Part shown: piece after piece, positions 43,638 through 51,485 of the stretch
Layout of the letters: each line of letters starts with the position of its first letter
How positions within the stretch are numbered: position 1 is the stretch's first letter
Translations under genes and position numbers: made by a program
The notes under the pieces: model-generated
Databases searched by the model: none
What the model saw: only the letters and a program-made list of their open reading frames with translations
Told to the model about the DNA's origin: nothing
Origin: Methanocrinis alkalitolerans
GTDB taxonomy: Archaea > Halobacteriota > Methanosarcinia > Methanotrichales > Methanotrichaceae
DNA: 64,000 nucleotides
NCBI RefSeq assembly: GCF_029167205.1
Contig: NZ_JARFPL010000002.1
Span: forward strand, 40,253-104,252
Reading direction: 5' to 3'

Positions 43638-43717
43638 TGTTGAATCTTATGGTGGTGGCCTTTTGAAACCACCATACTGCGATAACGTAATATTTTGCAC
43701 CACCACAGGATTCAACA
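43638..43717. repeat. Imperfect 20-bp inverted repeat
   Basis: TGTTGAATCTTATGGTGGTG at 43638-43657 pairs with CACCACCACAGGATTCAACA at 43698-43717 (18 of 20 positions), around 40 bases. It lies just upstream of the TPR gene start, in AT-rich DNA. It could be a small non-autonomous transposon relic or a large RNA hairpin. Confidence 0.7.
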
Positions 43718-44029
43718 GTACAGTCTAACGAAATAAAAATTCAAAATACTCTCATTTTTTTAATATATATAAAAATATTAAAAAATAGCCATAAACATAT
43801 GGTCGCAGTTGGAAATGAAGTACTTAAACAATATCCATATTCTCTCGCAAAAGTTTCAAATGATCCTTTAAAAATCATCGATATGGTACTTACAGAACGT
43901 AACATAATAACGCTTCCAGATACTCTTTAATCAGATGCGTGACGAATCATCCGCAGAAGGTTTTTTCAATTAGAGAGAAATGAAGATAGACATTCTAACA
44001 TCTAGAATATAATTCTATTGTATAATCCC
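43718..44029. other. AT-rich intergenic DNA
   Basis: Very AT-rich stretch between the TPR gene and a row of gene relics. Apart from the small frame at 43799-43930 and promoter-like TAATATATATAAAAATATTA at 43761-43780, I see no feature. Confidence 0.5.
43799..43930 (+). CDS. Possible 43-residue peptide
   Basis: An ATG frame directly after a strong TATA-like tract encodes VAVGNEVLKQYPYSLAKVSN and ends IIDMVLTERNIITLPDTL before TAA. The residue mix looks like protein rather than random AT-rich DNA. It may be a tiny gene or the N-terminal stub of a deleted one. No family is recognised, and the TATA tract ends only 20 bases before the ATG. Confidence 0.3.
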   Translation: MVAVGNEVLKQYPYSLAKVSNDPLKIIDMVLTERNIITLPDTL

Positions 44030-44100
44030 TAAATATATCTAAGAAGAATTTGGATCTGCTAAGCAAATTTAAATTTGAGAACATAATCGATACCTTGTGA
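44030..44100 (+). pseudogene. 3'-end relic of a PD-(D/E)XK-like gene
   Basis: The plus strand encodes NISKKNLDLLSKFKFENIID followed by TL and a TGA at 44098-44100. This matches, residue by residue with few changes, the C-terminus of the nuclease-like gene at 41362 (NISKKNLDLLNKFEFDKIIE). Only these 23 codons survive, in the opposite orientation. Confidence 0.6.
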
Positions 44101-44151
44101 ATTCGGCTTTCAAGCCCTACCGGCCCCAGTCGGAGCATCCCCCCCCACCAT

Positions 44152-44400
44152 CTAGAACTCGATCGCCACCCCCTCCTCCGCCACCCCCTCCTCCGCCACC
44201 CCCACCCCCTCGAAGCGATCGGCGAACCACCCCCACGCCTCAGGTGTTGATGAGGACGATCCGGCCCGGGTCGATCCGATCGATGACCCGGGCCAGGCCT
44301 TCCCGGGACGCGCCCCAGTGCGGGATGCACCCCCTCCAATGCAGGGCTTCTGCATGCCGACCCCCCTCCTTCGCCACCGAGACGCCCGCCGCCAAGAGAA
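44152..44400 (-). pseudogene. Frameshifted C-terminal relic of a metallo-beta-lactamase-type hydrolase
   Basis: One minus-strand frame gives HWGASREGLARVIDRIDPGR then IVLINT and a stop; the adjoining frame continues EAWGWFADRFEGVGVAEEG to VAIEF and TAG at 44152. Joined, this resembles the C-terminus of beta-CASP/RNase J-like hydrolases, where H-x-S-x-E-x-L, P-x-x-(V/I)-(I/V)-x-x-H-T and a W-F-x-x-R-F segment occur in this order. Two copies of VAEEG are encoded by a GGCGGAGGAGGGGGT repeat. No upstream catalytic domain remains. Confidence 0.45.
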
Positions 44401-44479
44401 TATACTTTGACTGAAGCTTAGGAGATCATGGTCGCAGGAAGCTCGATTATTGGGACAGGACGCGGAGGAGGCCCCTGAG

Positions 44480-45553
44480 ATGCCCAAGATGAAGATCCGG
44501 GGCGGGGACCTGGACCTGGTGGAGTACGAGTTCAGCCCCTTCTCCCCGGGCGAGAAGATCAACGCCCTGGGGATCGAGGGGCGCCACCTTGCGCCCGTGG
44601 AGGGGAAGGTGAGGGCTACGGCGCCGGGGAGGATCCACCTCACCGTCCTGGACATGAACCGGTTTGCCCCCAACAGGCCCGGCGGCGGCGGCGTCGGCTT
44701 CGCCCTGCAGATCAGCTGCTTTGCGGAAGTGGAGTGCACGCCGCGGGAGACTTCAATCGACTACTCTCGAGAGCCGATCGTCCGCCACTTCGTCGCCGTC
44801 TTCAAGGAGGCGACGGGCTACTCCGGCGGCTTTTCGATCAAAGTCCGCGACCACGAGAACAAGCACGTCGGCCTCGGCTCCACCGGCTCGGTCCTCGTCG
44901 CCCTCGCCACCGCCATGAACGTAGCACTGGGGGAGCCCCTGACAAAAGACGAGATCCGCCTCCTCATCGGAAGCAACTACGTCGAGGAGACGGAGGACGG
45001 CCGCGTGACGTTGGGCTTTGAGACCGGCGTTGGCCCCGCCGCCGTAACCTACGGAGGGATGGCGGTGATGGGCGACGAGCTGGCCCTCGCCTACCACCAT
45101 CCCTTCGCGGAAGGAAAGAACGTCTTCGTGATCATCCCTGAGACGACGGTCTCATCGTCGGGGAGGGAGGAGTTCGACCTCCTGATGAACCGGGCCCGAA
45201 ACCTCGACTATCAGGACCGGGAGCTTAAGGCCTACTTCATCCTGATGGACCTGATCCCCGCCCTGGAGCGGGGGGATTTGAAGAAGATCGGGGAGGTCAT
45301 CTGGGAGATCGAGTTCCGGGGCTCGAAGCGGGCGGAGGTCGAGCACCACGGTTTTCTCATCTACCAGCATATGAGCCGCCTCCGGGAGGCGGGGCTGGAG
45401 TTCGTCGGTATGAGCTCTGTAGGGCCGTCCATCGCCGTCGTGACGGAGCGGTCGGAGAAAGAGATGGACGAGATCCTCGCGCCGATGGGCCTTGCGATTG
45501 CGATATCGACGAAGGTGGACAACGTCGGGCTGAAGGTGGAGAGGATCGGATAG
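44480..45553 (+). CDS. GHMP-superfamily protein, beta-RFAP synthase-like
   Basis: 357 residues. ATAPGRIHLTVLDMN, then RPGGGGVGFAL, the phosphate loop VGLGSTGSVLVALATAMN and a late GMSSVGPSIAVV and DNVGLKVERIG line up in order with beta-ribofuranosylaminobenzene 5'-phosphate synthase, the first committed enzyme of methanopterin synthesis. Differences are an extended N-terminus (about 40 residues), a longer loop after the RIHL segment and GLGSTGS in place of GLGSGT, so it may be a paralogue with another substrate. The ATG at 44480 has GGAGG upstream. It converges on methanogenesis marker 8 with an 11-base gap. Confidence 0.75.
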   Translation: MPKMKIRGGDLDLVEYEFSPFSPGEKINALGIEGRHLAPVEGKVRATAPGRIHLTVLDMNRFAPNRPGGGGVGFALQISCFAEVECTPRETSIDYSREPIVRHFVAVFKEATGYSGGFSIKVRDHENKHVGLGSTGSVLVALATAMNVALGEPLTKDEIRLLIGSNYVEETEDGRVTLGFETGVGPAAVTYGGMAVMGDELALAYHHPFAEGKNVFVIIPETTVSSSGREEFDLLMNRARNLDYQDRELKAYFILMDLIPALERGDLKKIGEVIWEIEFRGSKRAEVEHHGFLIYQHMSRLREAGLEFVGMSSVGPSIAVVTERSEKEMDEILAPMGLAIAISTKVDNVGLKVERIG

Positions 45554-45564
45554 GCGGGCCCACC

Positions 45565-46443
45565 TCAAAAGAGGGGCTCCGGCAGCTTCTCCTCCGGCCC
45601 GTAAGGAAGAGTCGCCCTGTGCATCACCAGGCTCTCGTCGAAGGCGAGGGCCCGATTGAGGACGAGCCCTTTGCCCCGGTTGGTGAGGGCGAATACGGGT
45701 ATCGAGATCCCGATCTGAAGCTTCGCCTGCCTTCCCACCACCTCCCTGACCTGCCGCGAGGCGCAGCCCCAGACGACGTCGCAGGTCTCGGCGAGGACTC
45801 GGGCGTCCTCCACCGTCAAGCCGATGTTGTGGACCGCAAATATGACCGGTCCCTCCCCCGGCGCCGACCCGCCCGCCGAAGGCGAAGCCGTCTTTCTGAT
45901 CTCTTCTGCCTCGAAGGCCCTCCTTCCTGTGATGGTGACGACAACCCTCTCAAAACCGGCGGCTAGAGCCCTCTTGTAACCCTCGACCTGATCTATGGTG
46001 CAAAGGTCGTCGAGGAGGAGGCAGCCCCTCTCTCGAAGGCCAGACTGGACCTCCTCGATCGGCTCGGTTCTGACGAGGCCGGTCATGTGGGCGCCCAGGG
46101 CGGCGACGACCTCGGGCCTCGCTGCAACGACCGTCCCCGCCCCCTCGCAGACTACGACGGCGGCATCGACGAGACCGGTCCTCATGGCGTCGGCGATCAT
46201 CTCCGAGGCGCCGAAGCTGACGGGCCGCTCATTCAACTCTAAAACACGATGGGGTCCGTACATCCCCAGCTCTTCGATGTGGCCTCTGAGGACCGCCTCG
46301 ACGGTCTCTTTCGACTCCGCCTCGATCCCGTAGAGGCCGCTTCGGAGGGGGCACCGTTCGACCTTCGGATCTGTCAGAACCTCGATCTCTCCATCCCTCA
46401 CCCGGACGAGAGCCCCGGCCATCTCCAGCATGTGCTCCGCCAA
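45565..46443 (-). CDS. Methanogenesis marker protein 8 (DUF2099)
   Basis: 292 residues with HMLEMAGALVRVRDGEIEVL, ERCPLRSGLYGI, VSFGASEMIADAM, VVVCEGAGTVVA, GLVRTEPI and a late DVVWGCASRQVRE, matching the DUF2099/methanogenesis marker 8 family. The family is almost confined to methanogens and of unknown biochemical role, with suggested links to methyl-coenzyme M reductase maturation. Length is normal. It ends the leftward cluster wHTH, nitroreductase, msrB, marker 8, starting 28 bases after msrB. Confidence 0.87.
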   Translation of the reverse strand: MAEHMLEMAGALVRVRDGEIEVLTDPKVERCPLRSGLYGIEAESKETVEAVLRGHIEELGMYGPHRVLELNERPVSFGASEMIADAMRTGLVDAAVVVCEGAGTVVAARPEVVAALGAHMTGLVRTEPIEEVQSGLRERGCLLLDDLCTIDQVEGYKRALAAGFERVVVTITGRRAFEAEEIRKTASPSAGGSAPGEGPVIFAVHNIGLTVEDARVLAETCDVVWGCASRQVREVVGRQAKLQIGISIPVFALTNRGKGLVLNRALAFDESLVMHRATLPYGPEEKLPEPLF

Positions 46444-46471
46444 AAGAATCAGCCTTCAAATTTCGATATCT

Positions 46472-46888
46472 TCACCCCTCGGAATTCAGCTCGTCCTCGG
46501 GGACGAACTTCAGAGCCACAGAGTTGATGCAGTATCGAAGCCCCGTCGGAGGCGGCCCGTCCTCAAAGACGTGGCCCAGGTGGGAGTCGCACCGCGCACA
46601 GACCACCTCGACCCTGACCATCCCGTAGCTTCTGTCCTCCCTCTCCTCGACGCTCTCCTCGGAGATCGGCTCCCAGAAGCTGGGCCAACCGGAGCCCGAG
46701 TCGAACTTCGCCTTTGAGGAGAAGAGGTCGTTTGCGCATGCGACGCAGCGGTAGACCCCCTCGCCCTTGAAGTTGTAGTACTTGCCGGAGAAGGGGGGCT
46801 CCGTCCCCCTCTTCCTGGTGACGAGGTACTCATCGCGGCCGAGGAGCCTCTTCCATTCATCGTCGGTCTTGATCACTTTTTCGACCAT
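46472..46888 (-). CDS. msrB: Peptide-methionine (R)-S-oxide reductase
   Basis: 138 residues. CVAC and CARC form the structural zinc site; GSGWPSF and the catalytic cysteine in RYCINSVAL are typical of MsrB, which reduces the R form of methionine sulfoxide in proteins. The ATG at 46888 is preferred to one 30 bases upstream because GGTGAG is well spaced before it and family members begin at VEKVIKTDDEW. An oxidative-damage role fits the nearby nitroreductase. Confidence 0.95.
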   Translation of the reverse strand: MVEKVIKTDDEWKRLLGRDEYLVTRKRGTEPPFSGKYYNFKGEGVYRCVACANDLFSSKAKFDSGSGWPSFWEPISEESVEEREDRSYGMVRVEVVCARCDSHLGHVFEDGPPPTGLRYCINSVALKFVPEDELNSEG

Positions 46889-46913
46889 AATTCTCACCGC
46901 CTCAATCTCGACC

Positions 46914-46943
46914 TCCACCTAACTCCACCTAACTCCACTTAAC
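46914..46943. repeat. Three-copy 10-bp tandem repeat
   Basis: CTCCACCTAA, CTCCACCTAA and CTCCACTTAA run head to tail in the spacer between the nitroreductase stop and the msrB start. Confidence 0.85.
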
Positions 46944-46988
46944 TTCACCGACCTCGAAATTCCGGTCCCAAGACCCCAAATCGCCTCC

Positions 46989-47504
46989 TCATCCCCAGCT
47001 CTCGAAGGCGACGATCTCGTCCATCTCCTTTCGCGGCCTCGATGCGGGGGGCTCCTCGGCGGGGTAGCCGATGGGAAGGAGCGCCACGACCCTCACCTCT
47101 GGGGGTATGCTCAGGACCTTCTTGACCTCCTCCTCGTAAAACGCCCCGATCCAGCAGGTTCCCAGCCCCTCCGCCGCCGCCTGGAGGGTCATGTGGTCGA
47201 CGGCGATGGCGAGGTCGATGGGGTAGGTCAGCTGGCCGCAGGTCATGACGTAGTCGGTGACGGTGGCGCATGCAGCGATCACCACAGGGGCCTCGCCGAC
47301 GAAGGTCTGACCCTTCGCCGCCTCAGCGAGCCGCTTCCTCCGCCCATCGTCCCGAACGACGACGAACTTCCACTCCTGGAGGTTCTTCGCTGAAGGAGCG
47401 AGCCTGCCCGCCTCTAAGATCCGGTCGAGCTTATCGTTCTCGATCTTTCGGGGCTGGTACTTCCTGATGCTCCTCCTCTTTTTTATCGCCTCGGAGACTT
47501 CCAT
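46989..47504 (-). CDS. Nitroreductase-family FMN protein
   Basis: 171 residues with EVSEAIKKRRSIRKYQPRK (FMN phosphate-binding start), RLAPSAKNLQEWKFVVV, a central helix pair and AAAEGLGTCWIGAF plus LLPIGYPAEEP. These are the standard nitroreductase fold signatures. The family reduces quinones, nitro compounds or flavins, and the substrate here is unknown. The ATG at 47504 has GGGGGTG upstream; a GTG at 47513 overlaps the stop of the wHTH gene. The two are evidently translated from one mRNA. Confidence 0.88.
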   Translation of the reverse strand: MEVSEAIKKRRSIRKYQPRKIENDKLDRILEAGRLAPSAKNLQEWKFVVVRDDGRRKRLAEAAKGQTFVGEAPVVIAACATVTDYVMTCGQLTYPIDLAIAVDHMTLQAAAEGLGTCWIGAFYEEEVKKVLSIPPEVRVVALLPIGYPAEEPPASRPRKEMDEIVAFESWG

Positions 47505-47509
47505 CAGGA

Positions 47510-47755
47510 TCACCCCCTCTTCTTCAGCTCTTTCGATAGCTCGACCCCCAGGTCGGTGAACTTCCAGACCCCGTCCGTCTCCTTCAAGAGCCCCTTGCCT
47601 GCGACCTCCTCCAGGGTCCGCCCCACCACGGGGGCGGTGAGCCTGCCGAACTTGGCTATCTTCTCGGCGGGCTGGGGCCCCTTGGACTCGATCACTTCCA
47701 ATATCTTTATCCTCTGCTTATTTCCCATGACAAAGCCTATCATCTCTTCCATCAT
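47510..47755 (-). CDS. Small winged-helix transcriptional regulator
   Basis: 81 residues covering one winged HTH: GNKQRIKILEVIESKGPQPA, the recognition region RLTAPVVGRTLEEVAGKGLL and a wing KETDGVWKFTDLG. It resembles archaeal ArsR/MarR-type mini-regulators. As the first gene of the leftward wHTH, nitroreductase, msrB, marker 8 group it is a likely local regulator, perhaps of redox stress. No cysteine is present for sensing, so the signal is unknown. Confidence 0.82.
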   Translation of the reverse strand: MMEEMIGFVMGNKQRIKILEVIESKGPQPAEKIAKFGRLTAPVVGRTLEEVAGKGLLKETDGVWKFTDLGVELSKELKKRG

Positions 47756-47799
47756 CTAGCACCACCTCGGTTCAAATTCTGGTCTATTCTTGCGTTAGG

Positions 47800-47805
47800 T
47801 TTATG
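47800..47805 (+). promoter_or_regulatory. TATA-like box of the SRP RNA gene
   Basis: TTTATG within GTTAGGTTTATGTT lies 24-29 bases before the predicted RNA 5' end at 47829, the normal archaeal distance. Confidence 0.55.
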
Positions 47806-47828
47806 TTCTCCCAAATGACTCTGTTATC

Positions 47829-48142
47829 CGCGGGCTAGTCCGGGTGGCTCGGCGTCACCTGTAACCCGAGATCGCCGATATGCGGGGGACGAAGCCAGTG
47901 GACGACTGAGGGTGTTGCAGGTTCAGTCCAGTTGCCGACTGTGATTCTCCGCCCTGTGGGGACGGCATTGATGTCCGGGTCTGCCGGAGGGCAGGTCTGT
48001 TCATCTCAACTGCGGGGACCGGTTCAGGCCCGGAAGGGAGCAGACCTACCGCGGATAACTGTCGCTTGCAGACTTGCGGGGAGGAGGAGGTTTCTGGGTC
48101 ACCTGGCCTGCGGCATCGCTGGCAACCGCCGGCGCGCCCGCA
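47829..48142 (+). ncRNA. ffs: Signal recognition particle RNA (archaeal 7S RNA)
   Basis: A GC-rich 314-base element without a coding frame. The SRP54-binding helix 8 core is clear: GGTTCAGGCCCGGAAGGGAG followed by CAGACC, with the GGAAG tetraloop region. The 5' GCGGGC (47830-47835) pairs with the 3' GCCCGC (48136-48141) to close the archaeal helix 1. The Alu-side GGGTGGCTCGGC and GTAACCCGAG segments follow the 5' end. Exact ends are inferred from pairing. It is transcribed toward the convergent hsp20 gene. Confidence 0.93.
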
Positions 48143-48155
48143 TTAAAAAATCAAT

Positions 48156-48740
48156 TTACTCGATCTTGATCTCCTTGCCCTTCTCCGCCTTCACCTTCTT
48201 CTCCAGCTCGACGGAGAGAACCCCGTTCTTATAGCTGGCTTTGGCGCTATCGGGATCGACCTCGGAGTCGAAGTCTATCGTCTTGGCGAACTTCTTATCG
48301 CCCGTCGTCTCGATCCGCACCGCTCTTTCCGTGGAGTCGAGCTTGATGCTCTCCTTATCCACCCCCGGAAGCTCGGCGAAGATCTTGTAGAGGTCGCCGT
48401 CCTCCATCACGTCGACCAGCGGCTCTCGCCCCGCGCTCGGCTCGATGCCGCCGCGGCCGGGACGGATGTTCCCAAACTCCCGGAAGGTCGGCTCCTTGCC
48501 CGGCTCCGCGGTGTAGCTGAAGCCGTAGACGAAGGGGCCGTAGCGCCGGGACGTCCCCGCGGGGCTCTCCTCCTCCCGGACCAGCTCCTTCAGGTCCTCG
48601 GGGATCTCCTCCTGGAACCTCCTGATCAGGTCGTCGAAGGGGTCTCTATAGAGCCCCTCCTCGCGCTCCTCCTCGAAGGGGAAGCCTCTGAAGAGCCCCT
48701 CGAAGGCGTCGAATATGGACGGGTATCTCCTTCTTCTCAT
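48156..48740 (-). CDS. Hsp20-family small heat shock protein
   Basis: 194 residues. The alpha-crystallin domain covers about 105-194 (REPLVDVMEDGDLYKIFAEL, PGVDKESIKLD, then ASYKNGVLSVELEK). The final KEIKIE supplies an I-x-I type tail motif. The N-terminal 100 residues are Arg/Glu/Phe-rich and long for the family (FDAFEGLFRGFPFEEERE). It is an ATP-independent holdase for unfolding proteins. AGAGGTGA lies 7 bases before the ATG. It converges on the SRP RNA gene with 13 bases between. Confidence 0.93.
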   Translation of the reverse strand: MRRRRYPSIFDAFEGLFRGFPFEEEREEGLYRDPFDDLIRRFQEEIPEDLKELVREEESPAGTSRRYGPFVYGFSYTAEPGKEPTFREFGNIRPGRGGIEPSAGREPLVDVMEDGDLYKIFAELPGVDKESIKLDSTERAVRIETTGDKKFAKTIDFDSEVDPDSAKASYKNGVLSVELEKKVKAEKGKEIKIE

Positions 48741-49141
48741 TATTTGTCACCTCTTTTTTATCGGTCAATCTTATTATTATGGGGGCGCTCGGATATACGC
48801 TTTTTGGTGAATGGGGTGCGGAGGAGCGAAAGGCACGATTCGGGTCAGTGACCAGCCCACCGATCATGCCAAAAACTTTTTCATTAATAATGCCCTTCCG
48901 TTCCAGGTGGGTGATTAAGCCGGCATTTCGCATTAACGGTTTGAACGCTCATTAATTTTCCTGCTATCGATTTTTTGAGAATAGATATCATTCGACGCAT
49001 TATCGAGGTCAAATCAGGCCAGCGCCATAAAGACTTAGAATATAATAGACTCTTTTTTATAAGAAACTGAATTGTTAACACGGTGTTAACAGATTCAACT
49101 AAAATTATTATTAACAATAATTGAGTATTAGATTTGATTTT
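48741..49141. other. Divergent promoter spacer, increasingly AT-rich
   Basis: The left part holds the hsp20 promoter (minus-strand ATAATAATAAG at about 48770-48780). To the right the DNA becomes AT-rich, marking the border of the accessory region, with TATA-like AATATAATAG near 49037-49046. I find no convincing gene. Confidence 0.5.
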
Positions 49142-49801
49142 ATGCACATCAAGATAAGCCAAAAATTCTCGGTTTTTCATAGCCTACCTGCGGAATGCCG
49201 GATTAAGACGAGATCGGAACCAATTTTTGCTGTGCTGATACTAGCAGTGCTAGCGATAACGCCAGTGAACGGACAGCTTAGCACTGGCGAATACAACGAA
49301 GTGCTCGGTATTGTGAGAGATCGCCTCGACCCTCCAAGCGCGGAAGAATGGTTCTTGCGAGGTGGAACTTTTGCGAACCAAGGGGCGCATGAAACGTCTT
49401 TAGAGTGTTACGAAAAGGCAATACAACTTAATTCTAGCCGCCCTGAGTTTTGGAACGAGGCTGGGATTAGTTTGTCCAATTTGGGGCGAGACGATGAGGC
49501 GCTGATTTACTTCGAAGTTGCTTTGCAGTTGGACCCCAAATTTAAATATGCATGGAATAACAAGGGTAATGTTTTTCTGAGGTGGGGCAAGTATGATGAA
49601 GCAATCCGATGTTTTGATGAAGGTCTACGAATAGATCCGAGCAATGGTATACTTGCGATGAATAGGAAGATAGCGATTTCCCGGAAAGAAGAGGCTAAAC
49701 GGAAGCTTTCAATACAACCAGGAATAGGTGGTTCCATAAGAATTCCGGCTTGGTACATAGATGAAATGGGGAATAAAGGCGAACCGATCCGTCTGTACTA
49801 A
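49142..49801 (+). CDS. Exported TPR protein
   Basis: 219 residues from the ATG at 49142. The hydrophobic export segment IFAVLILAVLAITPVNGQ is preceded by RIKTRSEP, so about 30 residues lie before the usual start of a signal peptide. Three TPR units follow (AEEWFLRGGTFANQGAHETS; NEAGISLSNLGRDDEALIYF; NNKGNVFLRWGKYDEAIRCF). The C-terminus is basic and unassigned. DNA at ATTAAGACGAGATCG is nearly identical to the leader at 57098, so the true start may be the ACG at 49208 or the ATT at 49202. Composition is AT-rich. A partner or scaffold role is all that TPRs indicate. Confidence 0.72.
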   Translation: MHIKISQKFSVFHSLPAECRIKTRSEPIFAVLILAVLAITPVNGQLSTGEYNEVLGIVRDRLDPPSAEEWFLRGGTFANQGAHETSLECYEKAIQLNSSRPEFWNEAGISLSNLGRDDEALIYFEVALQLDPKFKYAWNNKGNVFLRWGKYDEAIRCFDEGLRIDPSNGILAMNRKIAISRKEEAKRKLSIQPGIGGSIRIPAWYIDEMGNKGEPIRLY

Positions 49802-49822
49802 TGGGAGGGGATAAGCTTGAAT

Positions 49823-50041
49823 ATGCTAAAGAAGATACAAATTCCCGTTGAATTTGCCTTCATTCTCTTCTCTTCGTTGGCTTTTACAGTGTCGGCGGAT
49901 CAATGCGATGTCGTGGCGGGTGATGTGAATTTTAATGTGGAAGACTATCATGCCATGGCACCAGGTTTTCCTGCAGGTTCGAGTACGGTTCTCTTTAGTG
50001 ACTCTACTTTCGAAGTTTTGGTTTTAGCATATATTTTCTAA
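49823..50041 (+). CDS. Small exported peptide, possibly truncated
   Basis: 72 residues from ATG with a signal-like start (LKKIQIPVEFAFILFSSLAF, then TVSA) and a short mature part containing QCDVVAGDVNFNVEDYHAMA. It begins 21 bases after the TPR gene. No family is recognised. The hydrophobic end TFEVLVLAYIF and the decayed DNA that follows suggest a longer gene cut short. Confidence 0.45.
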   Translation: MLKKIQIPVEFAFILFSSLAFTVSADQCDVVAGDVNFNVEDYHAMAPGFPAGSSTVLFSDSTFEVLVLAYIF

Positions 50042-50192
50042 AAATTACGCGGAATATATTCTAGTTTCATTTGGATATGTATGCCTCATTTGACTTCGCA
50101 AAGCTCCCGTATTGTGTGAGACGCAGGGGTAGTTCATAAACTACGCTCGACCGAGGGAAAACTTGTAAAGTAGAGTTAGTGAGTGTACTTTC

Positions 50193-50724
50193 GTGATAGA
50201 TGTAGATGATAAGTATAGAATATTAGATCAGATACGTGCAAGATATTGGTATTATGAAGCTACGGATTATTATGATAACGAACATTCATTTGTCATCGGT
50301 TAAGGGTATTTTGATAGTTTTCTATGTAAAGAGTTATTCTTTTCATTATTAAATTATATTTCAATATACCCTATGCCATGAAAAACGACGCGATGAATAC
50401 CCTGTGTGTGATATCTAAACGTGGGGATTAGCAGGCGATTTAGATAAATTTTTAATTGTTTGTCTTAGAGAACCGCTATCGGCGGGCAATTCAATGCGGT
50501 TGTTTGGCTTAACCGATGACCAATGAACGAACATTATGAACTTGCTTTAGCTTGTGCTGATATATCAATTTAGTAACTATTCAGCTATACCGAATCGCCC
50601 GCATGATGCTGACTTTGATTATAACGGTATGCCGATCAACAACTTGCACCAAAATGAAAAACGATATCCAATGCCGAGGTTACTTGAAGTTAGCTTTCTG
50701 GAACTGGCCACACGAGATCTCTAA
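50193..50724 (+). pseudogene. Decayed AT-rich gene of unknown family
   Basis: Protein-like pieces follow each other in different frames with stops between: VDDKYRILDQIRARYWYYEA from GTG 50193, then GYFDSFLCKELFFSLLNY after one stop, KFLIVCLREPLSAGNSMRLF, NEHYELALACADISI and DYNGMPINNLHQNEKRYPMP up to TAA 50722-50724. Several frameshifts and nonsense codons separate them. I cannot name the ancestor. Confidence 0.4.
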
Positions 50725-50939
50725 GAGCGGGTCTGATGATGCTGTTTGCGGTGGGCTGAATAGTTACTCAATTTAAAGATATGATCGTAACTCCCAAAGC
50801 TGGACGCTGAAGGGTGCGTCTCTATAAATGCTCGGCAGGTATCCAGAGTCGATAGATAAACTGTTGCGAGGAGGCGCTAGGCGACCCAGACGCCCAGGGG
50901 CACCCGGCTCTGATGCACCGTGCGGCTCCTCTCCGGGCA
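50725..50939. other. Spacer with no recognised feature
   Basis: GC content rises again toward the secreted repeat protein. No open frame of note, tRNA or clear terminator was seen. Confidence 0.5.
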
Positions 50940-51485
50940 TCAAGGGTACGAAGGAGGGGCGTCGGGGGGTACCGTGGAGCCTAAAACGTACCAGGGGGCG
51001 CCCAATACGTATCCCGGCCCTCTCCTGTATATCGGCCTATATCCTCGCGGATCTCTCCACCAGCTCCCATCTATATAGACTGGCTGATAGCGGTCGAGGC
51101 CATATGTCCCATAATATGTAGTGCCGTCCAGAAATGCCCGCGCTACTGGGTACCATTCGTCGTGGAACAGCCTATCATCATAATATCTCCATGCGATGGG
51201 ATGGCCGTACGCACCATAGTACCCACCATAATATCTCCAGTATGCCCCCCCATCCAGGAACGATCGCGCTACAGGATACCATTCGTCGTGTAGCAGCCAA
51301 TCATCATAAAATTCCATTCCGATGGGATCGCCGAATGATCCGTAGTAGGTGATGCTGCCGACGCCGGACGAGAGCCAGTCTGGGGGCTCAGGACCCGGAT
51401 CCTCTTTCGCCGAAGCGATCGCAGCGGCACCCAAACATAGGCAAACCAACGCCAATAAGCCCAATGCCAATACAAATCTTCTCAT
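50940..51485 (-). CDS. Secreted protein with tandem YDDxxxHDEWYPVA repeats
   Basis: 181 residues: a signal peptide (RRFVLALGLLALVCLCLGAA) and then two near-identical 45-residue units. The shared core is Y-G-x-x-G-x-P-I-x-(M/W)-x-(F/Y)-Y-D-D-x-L-(L/F)-H-D-E-W-Y-P-V-A-R-x-F-L-D-G. A third, partial unit starts YGTYGLDRYQPVYIDG. The rest is Tyr/Pro/Gly/Arg-rich. The invariant acidic and aromatic residues suggest a binding surface, perhaps for metal or glycan. I recognise no family. The minus-strand TATA box GTTATAAAC is near 51545-51553. Confidence 0.72.
   Translation of the reverse strand: MRRFVLALGLLALVCLCLGAAAIASAKEDPGPEPPDWLSSGVGSITYYGSFGDPIGMEFYDDWLLHDEWYPVARSFLDGGAYWRYYGGYYGAYGHPIAWRYYDDRLFHDEWYPVARAFLDGTTYYGTYGLDRYQPVYIDGSWWRDPRGYRPIYRRGPGYVLGAPWYVLGSTVPPDAPPSYP

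Noticed and set aside
39916..44400. Integrated element with attL in tRNA-Gln
   Set aside because: The accessory genes begin right after the tRNA, but no second copy of its 3' end and no integrase were found in this interval.
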